From: Streptomyces sp. NBC_01210
GTDB taxonomy: Bacteria > Actinomycetota > Actinomycetes > Streptomycetales > Streptomycetaceae
DNA length: 64,000 nucleotides
Direction of reading: 5' to 3'
Assembly (NCBI RefSeq): GCF_036010325.1
Contig: NZ_CP108549.1
Location: forward strand, 1,860,001 to 1,924,000
This document shows, in pieces, positions 24,283 through 33,582 of the stretch (the first letter of the stretch is position 1; the number at the start of each line of letters is the position of its first letter). The notes under the pieces were generated by a model. It was not told the DNA's origin and did no database searches. It saw only the letters and a list, made by a program, of their open reading frames with translations. Position numbers and translations under genes: made by a program.

Positions 24283-25434
24283 TCAGAACGCGGAGACTCC
24301 GGTGAGCGCGCGACCGATGATCAGCTTCTGGATCTGACTGGTGCCTTCGTAGAGGGTCATCACCCGGGCGTCGCGCAGCAGTTTGCCGACCGGGTACTCG
24401 TCGATGTACCCGTAGCCGCCGAAGACCTGCAGAGCGTTGTTGGCGCATCGCACGGCGGCCTCGGAGGCGAAGAGCTTGGCCTGGGACGCGGCGGTGGCGA
24501 ACTCCTCGCCGCGGTCGACGAGGTCGGCGACCCGCCAGGTCAGCAGCCGGGCCGCGTCCACGTCCACCGAGATGTCGCTGATCAGCTCCTGGACCAGCTG
24601 GTACGAGGCGATGGACCTGCCGAACTGCTCGCGCTCGCCCGCATAGCCGACGGCCGCGTCGAGGGCGGCCTGCGCGATGCCCACGCAGCCCGCCGCGACC
24701 GACATCCGCCCCTTGGCCAGCGCGGACATGGCGATGGAGAAGCCCTTGCCCTCGGGGCCGAGCAGGGTGGCGGCGGGGACACGGACGTCCTCGAGAACCA
24801 GCTCGGCGGTGGCCTGGCCGCGCAGGCCGAGCTTTCCGTGGATGGTGCGACGGCTCAGCCCGGGGGTGTCGGCCGGCACCAGAAAGGCGGAGACGCCCTT
24901 GTGGCCGGGCGTGTCGTTGGTACGGGCGAAGAGGAGCACCACATCGGCCCAGGTGCCGTTGGTGATGAACATCTTGGAGCCGTTGATGACGTAGTCGTCG
25001 CCGTCGCGCACGGCCCTGGTGGTCAGATTTCCCGCGTCGGAGCCGGTGCCCGGCTCGGTGAGCCCGAAGCAGCCGATCGACTCGCCTGCGGTGAGCCGGG
25101 GCAGCCACTCGCGCTTCTGCGACTCGTCACCCCAGGCGGCGATCGTCTTGGTCACCAGGCCGAGGGATACGGAGACGATGCCGCGCACCGAGGAATCGCC
25201 TCGCCCGAGCTCCTCCGTGACCAGGCAGTACGCCAGGTGGTCACCGCCGGAGCCGCCGTACCGCTCATCGATGGTGAGCCCGAGGAAGCCCAGCGCGCCC
25301 AGCTTCTTCACGATCGACTTGTCGACGGTCTCGGCGCGGTCCCATACGACGACATGCGGGGTGATCTCACGGTCGACGAAGTCCTTGGCCAGCTGCCGGA
25401 CGGCTGCCTGCTCCTCGCTGAGCTCCAGGTCCAT
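24283..25434 (-). CDS. Acyl-CoA dehydrogenase (short/branched-chain type)
   Basis: A 383-residue flavoenzyme starting MDLELSEEQAAVRQLAKDF. It has the two classical signatures, GCFGLTEPGTGSDAGN and QLFGG-type QVFGGYGYIDEYPV, and the active-site glutamate region LYEGTSQIQKLIIGR, as in butyryl- and isovaleryl-CoA dehydrogenases. It introduces a 2,3 double bond into an acyl-CoA, passing electrons to ETF. Start ATG at 25434. It is divergent from a TetR gene, and the operator at 25454 lies between them, so it is probably repressed by that TetR. Confidence 0.9.
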   Translation of the reverse strand: MDLELSEEQAAVRQLAKDFVDREITPHVVVWDRAETVDKSIVKKLGALGFLGLTIDERYGGSGGDHLAYCLVTEELGRGDSSVRGIVSVSLGLVTKTIAAWGDESQKREWLPRLTAGESIGCFGLTEPGTGSDAGNLTTRAVRDGDDYVINGSKMFITNGTWADVVLLFARTNDTPGHKGVSAFLVPADTPGLSRRTIHGKLGLRGQATAELVLEDVRVPAATLLGPEGKGFSIAMSALAKGRMSVAAGCVGIAQAALDAAVGYAGEREQFGRSIASYQLVQELISDISVDVDAARLLTWRVADLVDRGEEFATAASQAKLFASEAAVRCANNALQVFGGYGYIDEYPVGKLLRDARVMTLYEGTSQIQKLIIGRALTGVSAF

Positions 25435-25452
25435 ATGCGACCACCCCACTTT

Positions 25453-25471
25453 TAACTATCACTGCTAGTTT
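25453..25471. promoter_or_regulatory. Operator AACTA-N7-TAGTTT between ACAD and TetR
   Basis: The sequence taactatcactgctagttt has 5-bp inverted arms spaced by 7. A site with the same arms and spacing stands at 32112-32130 before the aldehyde dehydrogenase operon. It lies in the 65-bp divergent promoter region, 29 bp before the TetR start. Confidence 0.65.
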
Positions 25472-25499
25472 CTTGTTGGCAGGCCCTACTATGTGCCGC

Positions 25500-26144
25500 A
25501 TGGCCCGACCGCGCAAGCCCCTCCTCAGCAGAGAACGCATCGTCGAAACGGCGAGCGCACTCGTGGACGCGGAGGGTCTGGACGCCGTCTCCACCCGACG
25601 GCTCGCCGCCGAGCTGGGCGTCAGCGGGCCCTCCCTGTACAACCACTTCCGCAACAAGGACGAGATCCTCGAAGCGGTCGCCGACGCGGTCAGCGCCCAG
25701 GTCGATCTGTCGATGTTCGAGGAGGACGACGGCCGCGACTGGCGCACCGCGCTCCACGACTGGGCCGTCTCCTACCGCGCCGCCCTGACCGCCCACCCCA
25801 ACACGGTCCCTGTCCTCGCCCGCGGCCCCGGCCGCCGCCCGGCCGGTCTGCGGGTGGCCGACGCCGTCTTCGGCGCGATGGTCCGCGCCGGCTGGCCCCC
25901 GGCCCAGGCGACCCATATCGGCGCCCTGATGCGGTACTTCATCACCGGCTCGGCGCTCGGCTCCTTCGCCCGCGGATTCGTCGACGACGAGACGGCGTAC
26001 GACCCGGCCGACTATCCGCATCTCGGCCAGGCCCATCTGCTCGCCGACCGGCAGCAGAAGGTGGACGAAGGCGCATTCGAGACAGGGCTGCGGGCGCTCA
26101 TCGACGGCCTCGCCGTCCAGTACACGGCCCTGGTGCGCGCATAG
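25500..26144 (+). CDS. TetR-family repressor (AACTA-N7-TAGTT regulon)
   Basis: A 214-residue regulator starting MARPRKPLLSRERIVETASA. The HTH runs through GLDAVSTRRLAAELGVSGPS and LYNHFRNKDEILEAV. A TetR_C-type domain follows (WRTALHDWAVSYRAALTAHP). It is divergent from the acyl-CoA dehydrogenase, and the operator between them recurs before the aldehyde/alcohol dehydrogenase operon 6.6 kb away. I infer one regulon for aldehyde or acyl-CoA catabolism. ATGs at 25491 and 25473 are alternative starts. Confidence 0.88.
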   Translation: MARPRKPLLSRERIVETASALVDAEGLDAVSTRRLAAELGVSGPSLYNHFRNKDEILEAVADAVSAQVDLSMFEEDDGRDWRTALHDWAVSYRAALTAHPNTVPVLARGPGRRPAGLRVADAVFGAMVRAGWPPAQATHIGALMRYFITGSALGSFARGFVDDETAYDPADYPHLGQAHLLADRQQKVDEGAFETGLRALIDGLAVQYTALVRA

Positions 26145-26219
26145 CGGGCGGCTCGCCCCCCGTCCAGGCGCCCCCCATACCGGATGCACCGGGACAGTTC
26201 GGCCGCTGCCGAAGGAGGA

Positions 26220-26933
26220 ATGGCCGATCCTGGAGTCATGCAATCCGGAGCCCTGGCCGCACTCGCCGCGCTGCTCGCCGATGAGACCCGCGCCTCCTTC
26301 TGTCTTGCACTGCTCGACGGGCGGGCCTGGACGGCCGGCGAGCTCGCACGGCATGCGCAAGTCGCGGCGTCGACCGCCAGTGAGCATCTCGGCAAGCTCG
26401 TCACGGGCGGGCTGCTCGCCGAGGAGCGGCAGGGCCGGCACCGGTATGTGCGCCTTGCCGACGAACGCGTCGCGCATCTCGTCGAGGAGCTCGCCTCGTA
26501 TGCCGCGCCGGCATCCGATCCGGCACCGCGGTCACTGCGGGTGGCGAGTGCGCGCAGCGCCATGGCGCGCGGGCGGACCTGCTACGACCATCTCGCCGGG
26601 CGGCTCGGAATCGCGATCACGCAGGCCATGACCGTACGCGGGCTGCTGCGCCAGGACACCGGATTTGCGCTGACCGATCAAGGAACGGCCTGGTTCGGGG
26701 AGTTGGGCATCGAGCTGCAACGGAAGGGGCGGCGTCCGCTCGTACGAGGATGCCTGGACTGGACCGAGCGCAAACCGCATCTCGCGGGGATCGCCGGGGC
26801 GGAGCTGTGCCGGCATGCGCTGGATACGGGCTGGTGCGTACGGATCGGGTCCGAGCGTGCGGTGAAGGTGACCGCGGACGGCGAGCGGGCGCTGGGCGAA
26901 CTGCTCGGCATCGAGCCGGAGATATTGCGGTGA
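26220..26933 (+). CDS. ArsR-like winged-helix regulator (237 aa)
   Basis: The N-terminal half is an ArsR/SmtB-type winged helix: LAALLADETRASFCLALLDG, then WTAGELARHAQVAASTASEH and LAEERQGRHRYVRLAD. The protein is about twice the length of a classic ArsR. Its second half has a second winged-helix-like part (LGIAITQAMTVRGLLR, FALTDQGTAWF) plus HLAGIAGAELCRHAL. There is no obvious metal site. This long type is frequent in Streptomyces and often sits beside a transporter, as here with the EamA gene 32 bp downstream. The start is uncertain: ATG 26220 has a ribosome binding site only 1 nt away, and ATG 26238 is an alternative. Confidence 0.8.
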   Translation: MADPGVMQSGALAALAALLADETRASFCLALLDGRAWTAGELARHAQVAASTASEHLGKLVTGGLLAEERQGRHRYVRLADERVAHLVEELASYAAPASDPAPRSLRVASARSAMARGRTCYDHLAGRLGIAITQAMTVRGLLRQDTGFALTDQGTAWFGELGIELQRKGRRPLVRGCLDWTERKPHLAGIAGAELCRHALDTGWCVRIGSERAVKVTADGERALGELLGIEPEILR

Positions 26934-26965
26934 GCGCCGAAGGGTCGGGGACGTACGGTCGCCCC

Positions 26966-27931
26966 ATGACGAACCCCGCGCACCCCGCCCCCCGCCCACA
27001 GTGGCCCGCGCTGGCCGCGGCCGGCGTCACCGTCCTGCTGTGGGCCTCGGCCTTTGTGTCGATCCGCAGTGCAGGCGGGGCGTACTCTCCCGGCGCACTC
27101 GCCCTCGGGCGGCTGCTCGCCGGGTCCCTCGTACTCGGCATCTTTCTGCTGATACGGCGCGAGGGGCTGCCGCCGCGCGCCGCCTGGCCCGGGATCGCCG
27201 TCTCGGGGCTGCTCTGGTTCGGCGTCTACATGGTGGTGCTCAACTGGGGCGAGCAGGAGGTCGACGCGGGCACGGCCGCGATGGTGGTGAACATCGGGCC
27301 GATCCTCATCGCGCTGCTCGGCGCGCGACTGCTGGGCGAGGCGCTGCCGCCGCGGCTGCTGGCCGGGATGGCGGTGTCGTTCGCGGGAGCGGTGACCGTG
27401 GGGCTCTCGATGTCGGGCGAGGGCAGCGCCTCGACGCTGGGTGTGCTGCTGTGTCTGCTGGCGGCGGTGGGGTACGCGGCCGGGGTGGTCGGGCAGAAGC
27501 CGGCGCTGGCCCGTGCGAGCGCGCTGCAGGTGACGACGTTCGGCTGTCTGGTCGGGGCGGTGGCCTGTCTGCCGTTCGTCGGGCAGCTGGTCGACGAGGC
27601 GAGCCGGGCGCCCCTGTCGGCGACGCTCAACATGGTCTACCTCGGCGTGTTCCCGACCGCGCTGGCGTTCACGACGTGGGCCTACGCCCTGGCACGTACG
27701 ACGGCGGGACGGATGGGCGCGACGACGTACGCCGTCCCCGCACTGGTCGTCCTGATGTCCTGGCTGGCGCTGGACGAGGTGCCGGCCGGGCTGACGCTGG
27801 CAGGAGGCGCGCTGTGTCTGGCCGGTGTGGCGGTCTCCCGCTCCCGCGGCCGGGCGCAGAAGCCGGCGGCGGGAGGGGGAGAGCACGCCCCCGCATGCGG
27901 GCCGCGCTCTCGCTCGTCAGCTCGCAAATGA
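26966..27931 (+). CDS. EamA-family (DMT) transporter
   Basis: A 321-residue membrane protein with ten helices in two EamA repeats, starting at LAAAGVTVLLWASAFVSIRS, the typical first helix. The second repeat begins at LGVLLCLLAAVGYAAGVVGQ. Family members export metabolites, amino acids or drugs by proton exchange. The C-terminal tail (SRSRGRAQKPAAGGGEHAP) is cytoplasmic and basic. It follows the ArsR-like gene by 32 bp and is likely its co-transcribed target. A strong hairpin terminator follows. Confidence 0.88.
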   Translation: MTNPAHPAPRPQWPALAAAGVTVLLWASAFVSIRSAGGAYSPGALALGRLLAGSLVLGIFLLIRREGLPPRAAWPGIAVSGLLWFGVYMVVLNWGEQEVDAGTAAMVVNIGPILIALLGARLLGEALPPRLLAGMAVSFAGAVTVGLSMSGEGSASTLGVLLCLLAAVGYAAGVVGQKPALARASALQVTTFGCLVGAVACLPFVGQLVDEASRAPLSATLNMVYLGVFPTALAFTTWAYALARTTAGRMGATTYAVPALVVLMSWLALDEVPAGLTLAGGALCLAGVAVSRSRGRAQKPAAGGGEHAPACGPRSRSSARK

Positions 27932-27934
27932 GTG

Positions 27935-27967
27935 CGGCCGCCCCGCCGGGGGATGATGGGGCGGCCG
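27935..27967. terminator. GC-rich hairpin after the EamA gene
   Basis: Perfect 10-bp arms cggccgcccc (27935-27944) and ggggcggccg (27958-27967) with a 13-nt loop, starting 3 bp after the stop codon. It should end the ArsR-EamA transcript. Confidence 0.75.
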
Positions 27968-28095
27968 TACAGAGGGTTCTCACGGGCGGGGGAAGCGCGA
28001 CCGGCTCAATCCACCGCGGAAGCGATCTGTGTTTCGGTGGGCCGGGCGGCGGTCCTGGCGGCGGCGCGCGCCCTGATGGATGCAACGTGCATAGG

Positions 28096-29427
28096 TCACG
28101 CGTCCGGCTGTTGCACGCCGGTGATGATGATTTGGAGCTCTCTCCCGTGGGCGGGAGACTCTCCCCTGGATTGCTCCGGGGAGTTGGACAGCGCTTGCGT
28201 CTGCCTGACGACTGCCCTCCCGGCAGCCGAGGCGAGCTCGAGACCCGCCCAGTCGACGTTCCGGCCCGCGTTGTAGTCGGCATTGCCCGACCAACCGCAG
28301 TCGGGGTTCTTGCACACGAACACCGCTTGGGACTCCCTGCTGCCAGGCGTGGTGCGCCCGCACACGGAACAGCGCAACGAAGTTCCAGCTGCGGGGACCT
28401 TGACGAGGAACCCGCCGCGGTCGGCAACCTTGTAGGCAAGGAAAGCGACCGTTCGTCCCCACGCCTCGCCCACGATCTTGCGGTTGAGGCCTGCCTTCTG
28501 CGCCACATTGGCGCCAGGCAGCTCAGCCGTCCCCTTCGCCGACTTGGTCATGTTCGTGATGCGGAGACCTTCTACCGAGACCAACACGAAACCCTCGGCG
28601 ATCTTGGTTGTGGTCTTGTGCTGCCAGTCCAGTGCCCGACGCTTGGCTCTCGCGCGCAGGTCGCCGATCTGGTCGTATACGGCATGCAGCCTCTTGGATG
28701 CATGCCCGTCACGCTTGCCGAATCGCTTGCGGTGCGCAGCCTTCTGCTCGGCGCGCAACAGGCGCGCAGCTTCCTCCTCGGTCAGCCATGGTCCGTGGTC
28801 GTATGTGCTGCCGTCCGAGAGGGCCAGCGGCACGGTGATGCCTGCGTCGATCCCAACATGTGAATGCGCCCATGGGCGCGGCTCCGACGGCGCCACCAAC
28901 GTTTCGACGCGAAACGAGATGCGCCAGCCGAGCGCGTCCTTGACCAACCGCGCTCCAGTAATCCTCCCGGGGGGACCGCCCTTCGTCACGCCAGGCAGTC
29001 CCTTCGTCCACCGAAATCGAACCCGACCGACCTTCGGAATGTTGACCACTCCCCATCGGCGGTGCACCCGCGCCACACGCAGGTGTCCACCTTGGGGGAT
29101 GTCGACTGCCGGAATGGTGCGGATCCGGGACTTGAACGTCGGCGTCGCCGCTCGACCCTCCCAGCAGTTCACCCATGCGCGGTGGTACGTCTTGAGCACG
29201 GCCTGCGCAGCCTGTGCCGGCAACACAGCCAGCCAGTCGACGTTCTTGCGAGCCCACCGGATTTCAGCGTCCAGGTACTCCAGGGGCGGACGACGGCGCC
29301 CGCACTGCAGGTACAACTCGTGCAGCAGATTCCACAACGCCCGCGCCGCATGCGCCTGTTCATCCAGCAGAGCTACCTGTGAGGCAGTGAGCGCAAGTCG
29401 GGCACAATGCCCACGCCGTCGCTTCAC
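28096..29427 (-). CDS. tnpB: TnpB RNA-guided nuclease of an IS200/IS605-type element, solo
   Basis: A 443-residue OrfB/TnpB. The RuvC triad is intact: Asp194 in HVGIDAGITVP, Glu286 in LVSVEGLRI and Asp384 in GNADYNAGRN. The zinc finger is complete (RCSVCGRTT and VCKNPDCGWS, cysteines 353, 356, 372, 377). The N-terminal part (LDEQAHAARALWNLLHELYL, WLAVLPAQAAQAVLKTYHRA) is the wedge/REC region. No tnpA or serine recombinase gene is adjacent, so it is a solo tnpB. Its codons and the 150 bp upstream are visibly less GC-biased than neighbouring genes, in line with mobile origin. About 45 residues follow the last catalytic motif, encoded by the hairpin-rich stretch that may double as guide RNA. Confidence 0.92.
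   Translation of the reverse strand: MKRRRGHCARLALTASQVALLDEQAHAARALWNLLHELYLQCGRRRPPLEYLDAEIRWARKNVDWLAVLPAQAAQAVLKTYHRAWVNCWEGRAATPTFKSRIRTIPAVDIPQGGHLRVARVHRRWGVVNIPKVGRVRFRWTKGLPGVTKGGPPGRITGARLVKDALGWRISFRVETLVAPSEPRPWAHSHVGIDAGITVPLALSDGSTYDHGPWLTEEEAARLLRAEQKAAHRKRFGKRDGHASKRLHAVYDQIGDLRARAKRRALDWQHKTTTKIAEGFVLVSVEGLRITNMTKSAKGTAELPGANVAQKAGLNRKIVGEAWGRTVAFLAYKVADRGGFLVKVPAAGTSLRCSVCGRTTPGSRESQAVFVCKNPDCGWSGNADYNAGRNVDWAGLELASAAGRAVVRQTQALSNSPEQSRGESPAHGRELQIIITGVQQPDA
28100..28190 (-). ncRNA. Candidate TnpB guide RNA scaffold (omegaRNA/reRNA) at the 3' end of tnpB
   Basis: On the minus strand three hairpins follow each other over the last codons of tnpB: arms ctcccc/ggggag (28178-28183 with 28161-28166), tctcccg/cgggaga (28152-28158 with 28141-28147, 4-nt loop) and ccggc/gccgg (28117-28121 with 28104-28108). 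Guide RNAs of IS200/IS605-type TnpB are known to overlap the tnpB 3' end and end just past it, with the guide taken from flanking DNA. This position and folding fit, but the exact RNA ends and the element boundary cannot be set from sequence alone. Confidence 0.45.
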
Positions 29428-29579
29428 CGCGCCCCCCTCGAATTGCCCTGACGATCAGATCAACGACGCCATGGACGTAACGACACGCGTTCGCAAACAG
29501 AACGCACAACGGAGCGGATAGGCCGCTCGCACACCCACCCCGGCCGAGCTGGCGGCAGGGGTGATACGTGAAAGGGGCT

Positions 29580-30659
29580 CTAAAAGACGATCAGCGCCCT
29601 GCCGCCCTTGCCCTCCAGCATGTTGTCGAACGCCCCGGCGATCCCGTCAAGACTGATGCGGTCGGTCACCAGACTGCCCAGGTCAAGCCGCCCCGCGCGG
29701 ATATGGTCTGCCAGCACGGGCAGGTCACGGGCCGGATCGCTGTTGCCGTAGACGCAGCCGGAGAGCGTACGGCCCCAATGGAAGATCTCCAGTGCGTTAA
29801 AGCTGACCTGCTGGTCCTTGCCTCCGATGCCGACCACCGTGGTGCGGCCGCCGCGGCGGGTGGAGTCCCAGGCGGTGCGGATGGTGGCGGCCCGGCCGAC
29901 GCACTCGATGGCGACGTCCGCGCCCTGGCCGCCGGTGAGCTTACGGATCTCCTTGGCGGTGGTGTCGGAGGCGATGACGTAGTCGGTGGCGCCCGCCCCG
30001 CGGGCGAGTGACTCCTTCTCCGGGGACACATCGACGGCGATGATCGTCGCCGCGCCGGCGATACGGGCGGACTGGAGGGTGGCGAGGCCGACGCCGCCGA
30101 CGCCGAAGACCGCCACCGACTCTCCCTGACGGACGCGGGCGGAGTGATGGACGGCGCCGTAGCCGGTGAGGACCGCGCAGCCGAGCAGGGCGGCATCGGC
30201 GAGCGGAACGCCGTCCGGGACCGGCAGAACACAGTTCGCGGCGACGACGGTCTCCTCGGCGAAGGCCGCGACGTTCAGGCCTGGGTGGAGTTCGGTGCCG
30301 TCGGCGGTACGGGCATAGACGCTTGCGGCGCCGGTGAGCGCGTTGGCGCACAGCCACACCTCGCCGATCCCGCAATGGTGGCAACTACCGCACGACGGCG
30401 CCCAGTTGAGGACGACACCGTCGCCGGGGGCGACATGGGTGACGCCTTCTCCGACGGAGACGACCGTACCGGCGCCCTCATGCCCGAGGACGGCCGGGAC
30501 GGGGACGCGCATGGTGCCGTTGGACAGGGACAGATCGGAGTGGCAGACCCCGGCGGCGGCGAGGCGGACCCTCACCCTGCCGGGGCCCGGCTCGGGCAGT
30601 TCGATGTCGGTGATCTCCAGCGGAGATCCGACGGCGGGCAGTACGGCGGCGCGGACCAT
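29580..30659 (-). CDS. Zinc-dependent alcohol dehydrogenase (MDR, NAD)
   Basis: A 359-residue medium-chain dehydrogenase. Catalytic zinc ligands are Cys39 (GVCHSD) and His60-Glu61 (GHEGAG); the structural zinc site is complete with cysteines 90, 93, 96 and 104 (CGSCHHC...C). The nucleotide motif is VFGVGGVGLATLQSARIAGA, and the acidic residue after it (AVDVSPEK) indicates NAD. This resembles the aryl/mycothiol-linked class III-type dehydrogenases. It follows the aldehyde dehydrogenase by 19 bp in one operon, so together they oxidise an alcohol to the acid. Start ATG at 30659; in-frame codons beyond it run into the upstream gene. Confidence 0.9.
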   Translation of the reverse strand: MVRAAVLPAVGSPLEITDIELPEPGPGRVRVRLAAAGVCHSDLSLSNGTMRVPVPAVLGHEGAGTVVSVGEGVTHVAPGDGVVLNWAPSCGSCHHCGIGEVWLCANALTGAASVYARTADGTELHPGLNVAAFAEETVVAANCVLPVPDGVPLADAALLGCAVLTGYGAVHHSARVRQGESVAVFGVGGVGLATLQSARIAGAATIIAVDVSPEKESLARGAGATDYVIASDTTAKEIRKLTGGQGADVAIECVGRAATIRTAWDSTRRGGRTTVVGIGGKDQQVSFNALEIFHWGRTLSGCVYGNSDPARDLPVLADHIRAGRLDLGSLVTDRISLDGIAGAFDNMLEGKGGRALIVF

Positions 30660-30678
30660 GATGCGTGAGGCTCCCGGC

Positions 30679-32073
<1,395 letters not shown>

Positions 32074-32111
32074 CGCACTCCTCCAGAACCTGCGGTAGTC
32101 GTCCGGACCCC

Positions 32112-32130
32112 AAACTAGCGATGTTAGTTT
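32112..32130. promoter_or_regulatory. Operator AAACTA-N7-TAGTTT before the ALDH operon
   Basis: aaactagcgatgttagttt has perfect 6-bp inverted arms. Arms and spacing match the site at 25453 between the TetR gene and its divergent acyl-CoA dehydrogenase. It is 39 bp upstream of the aldehyde dehydrogenase start. A single half site (gaaactag) also occurs at 33571 before the ABC ATPase gene. Confidence 0.7.
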
Positions 32131-32173
32131 TTGGGCGCCAGGGGCACCCGGGGTGAGGAGACCGCCGCAGGTG

Positions 32174-33529
32174 TCAGGCGTCCAGCCCGAGGAGGTCGGG
32201 GGGAGCGGGACAGATCCGTCGTCCTTGGTGGTCGAAGACGTAGAGATGCGCGAGGTCGACCAGGAGCGGCACCTGCGCGCCGGTACGCAGCCGGACGTCG
32301 GGGCCGGTCCTGACGACCAGGTCGCTCACGGAACCGGCTTGACGCTCGTACGTGGGAGCGGCGGGCTCCGGTGCCGGTTCCGGGTCGTCGAGCACCACGA
32401 CAGGACCCGAGACATGCGCGGCCGCACGCTCCTTCAGCCAGGTCAGCACGCTCGGGCCGCCGCCGCTTCTGCCCCGGCGCCGGCGCGCGGTGGGCTGCGG
32501 CTTGGGCGACTCCAGATCGGCGACCACCGCGGGCTGCGATCCGGTGTTGAAGTACACCAGCGCTTCATGGCCCTGGTACTCCATGTGCTCGACGATCCCG
32601 GTCAGCGCGACCTCGCCGGGGCGCGCCTGGCTCGGCGGAGCGATCCGGGTCGCCTCGGAACGCAGGCCGACGATGATCTGCCGGCCCTGCTGGATACGGA
32701 GCAGCTGGTGGTCGATGCTGAGGGGCTCGGGCAGCGGCAGCCGCTGCTTGCCCAGGTCGATCGACATAGGGCCGTCCAGCGGCGCGTACACGACGGCCTG
32801 CAGCAGATTGATGCGCGGGGTGCCGATGAACGCGGCGACGAAGACATTCTCCGGCAGGGCGTAGGTCTCGCGCGGAGTGCTCACCTGCTGCAGCACACCA
32901 CCGCGCATCACCGCGACCCGGTCGCCGAGCGACATCGCCTCGGCCTGGTCGTGCGTGACATAAACGGTCGTCACGCCCAACTCGGCGGTGAGCTGCGAGA
33001 TTTCGGCGCGCAGATGGTTGCGCAGCTTGGCGTCGAGGTTGGACAGCGGCTCGTCCATCAGGAAGACGGACGGCCGCCGGGATATGGCCCGGCCCATCGC
33101 GACCCGCTGGCGTTCGCCGCCGGACAGCTGGCTGGGATAGCGGTCGAGGACGTCCTCGATACCGAGCATCCGGGCGGTGGCCTCGACCTGCGGGCCGCTG
33201 TCCAGGCGGGGGTTCTCCAGTCGCAGCGGGAAGCCGATGTTCTCGCGGTTCGTCATGCTCGGATACAGCGCGAAGTTCTGGAACACCATGGCCATCGCAC
33301 GGTCGCGGGGCGGGATGTGGTTGGCGTACTCGCCGTCGAGCAGCAACTCCCCCTCGGTGATGTCCTCGAGGCCGGCGATCATGCGCAGCACGGTCGACTT
33401 GCCGCAGCCCGAGGGGCCCAGCAGCACCACGAACTCTCCCGGCTCGATGTCGAGGGAGAAGCGTTCGACGGCACGGGTGGCGCGTCCGTACCTCTTGCTG
33501 ACGCTGTGCAGTGAAATGGCGCGACTCAT
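32174..33529 (-). CDS. Orphan ABC transporter ATP-binding protein (MsiK/UgpC/PotA-type)
   Basis: A 451-residue ATPase. Walker A GPSGCGKST is at 38-46, the Q-loop VFQNFALYPSMT, the signature LSGGERQRVAMGRA and Walker B VFLMDEPLSNLDAKL follow, with the H-loop VYVTHDQAEAMS. The C-terminal part holds the OB/TOBE regulatory domain seen in sugar importers. It is about 75 residues longer than MsiK (about 378), mainly from a basic insert (TARRRRGRSGGGPS) near residues 350-395. No permease or binding protein is adjacent, so it probably energises one or more importers encoded elsewhere, as MsiK does. A half operator lies upstream. Confidence 0.88.
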   Translation of the reverse strand: MSRAISLHSVSKRYGRATRAVERFSLDIEPGEFVVLLGPSGCGKSTVLRMIAGLEDITEGELLLDGEYANHIPPRDRAMAMVFQNFALYPSMTNRENIGFPLRLENPRLDSGPQVEATARMLGIEDVLDRYPSQLSGGERQRVAMGRAISRRPSVFLMDEPLSNLDAKLRNHLRAEISQLTAELGVTTVYVTHDQAEAMSLGDRVAVMRGGVLQQVSTPRETYALPENVFVAAFIGTPRINLLQAVVYAPLDGPMSIDLGKQRLPLPEPLSIDHQLLRIQQGRQIIVGLRSEATRIAPPSQARPGEVALTGIVEHMEYQGHEALVYFNTGSQPAVVADLESPKPQPTARRRRGRSGGGPSVLTWLKERAAAHVSGPVVVLDDPEPAPEPAAPTYERQAGSVSDLVVRTGPDVRLRTGAQVPLLVDLAHLYVFDHQGRRICPAPPDLLGLDA

Positions 33530-33582
33530 ATGGTTCCGCCAGGAGAAGAGGAGGAGCGACCGAGACGCCTGAAACTAGCCGA

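Noticed and set aside
29428..29579. Left end of the tnpB element
   Set aside because: I looked for a hairpin or TAM-like motif upstream of tnpB but saw no convincing boundary; only lower GC content is visible.
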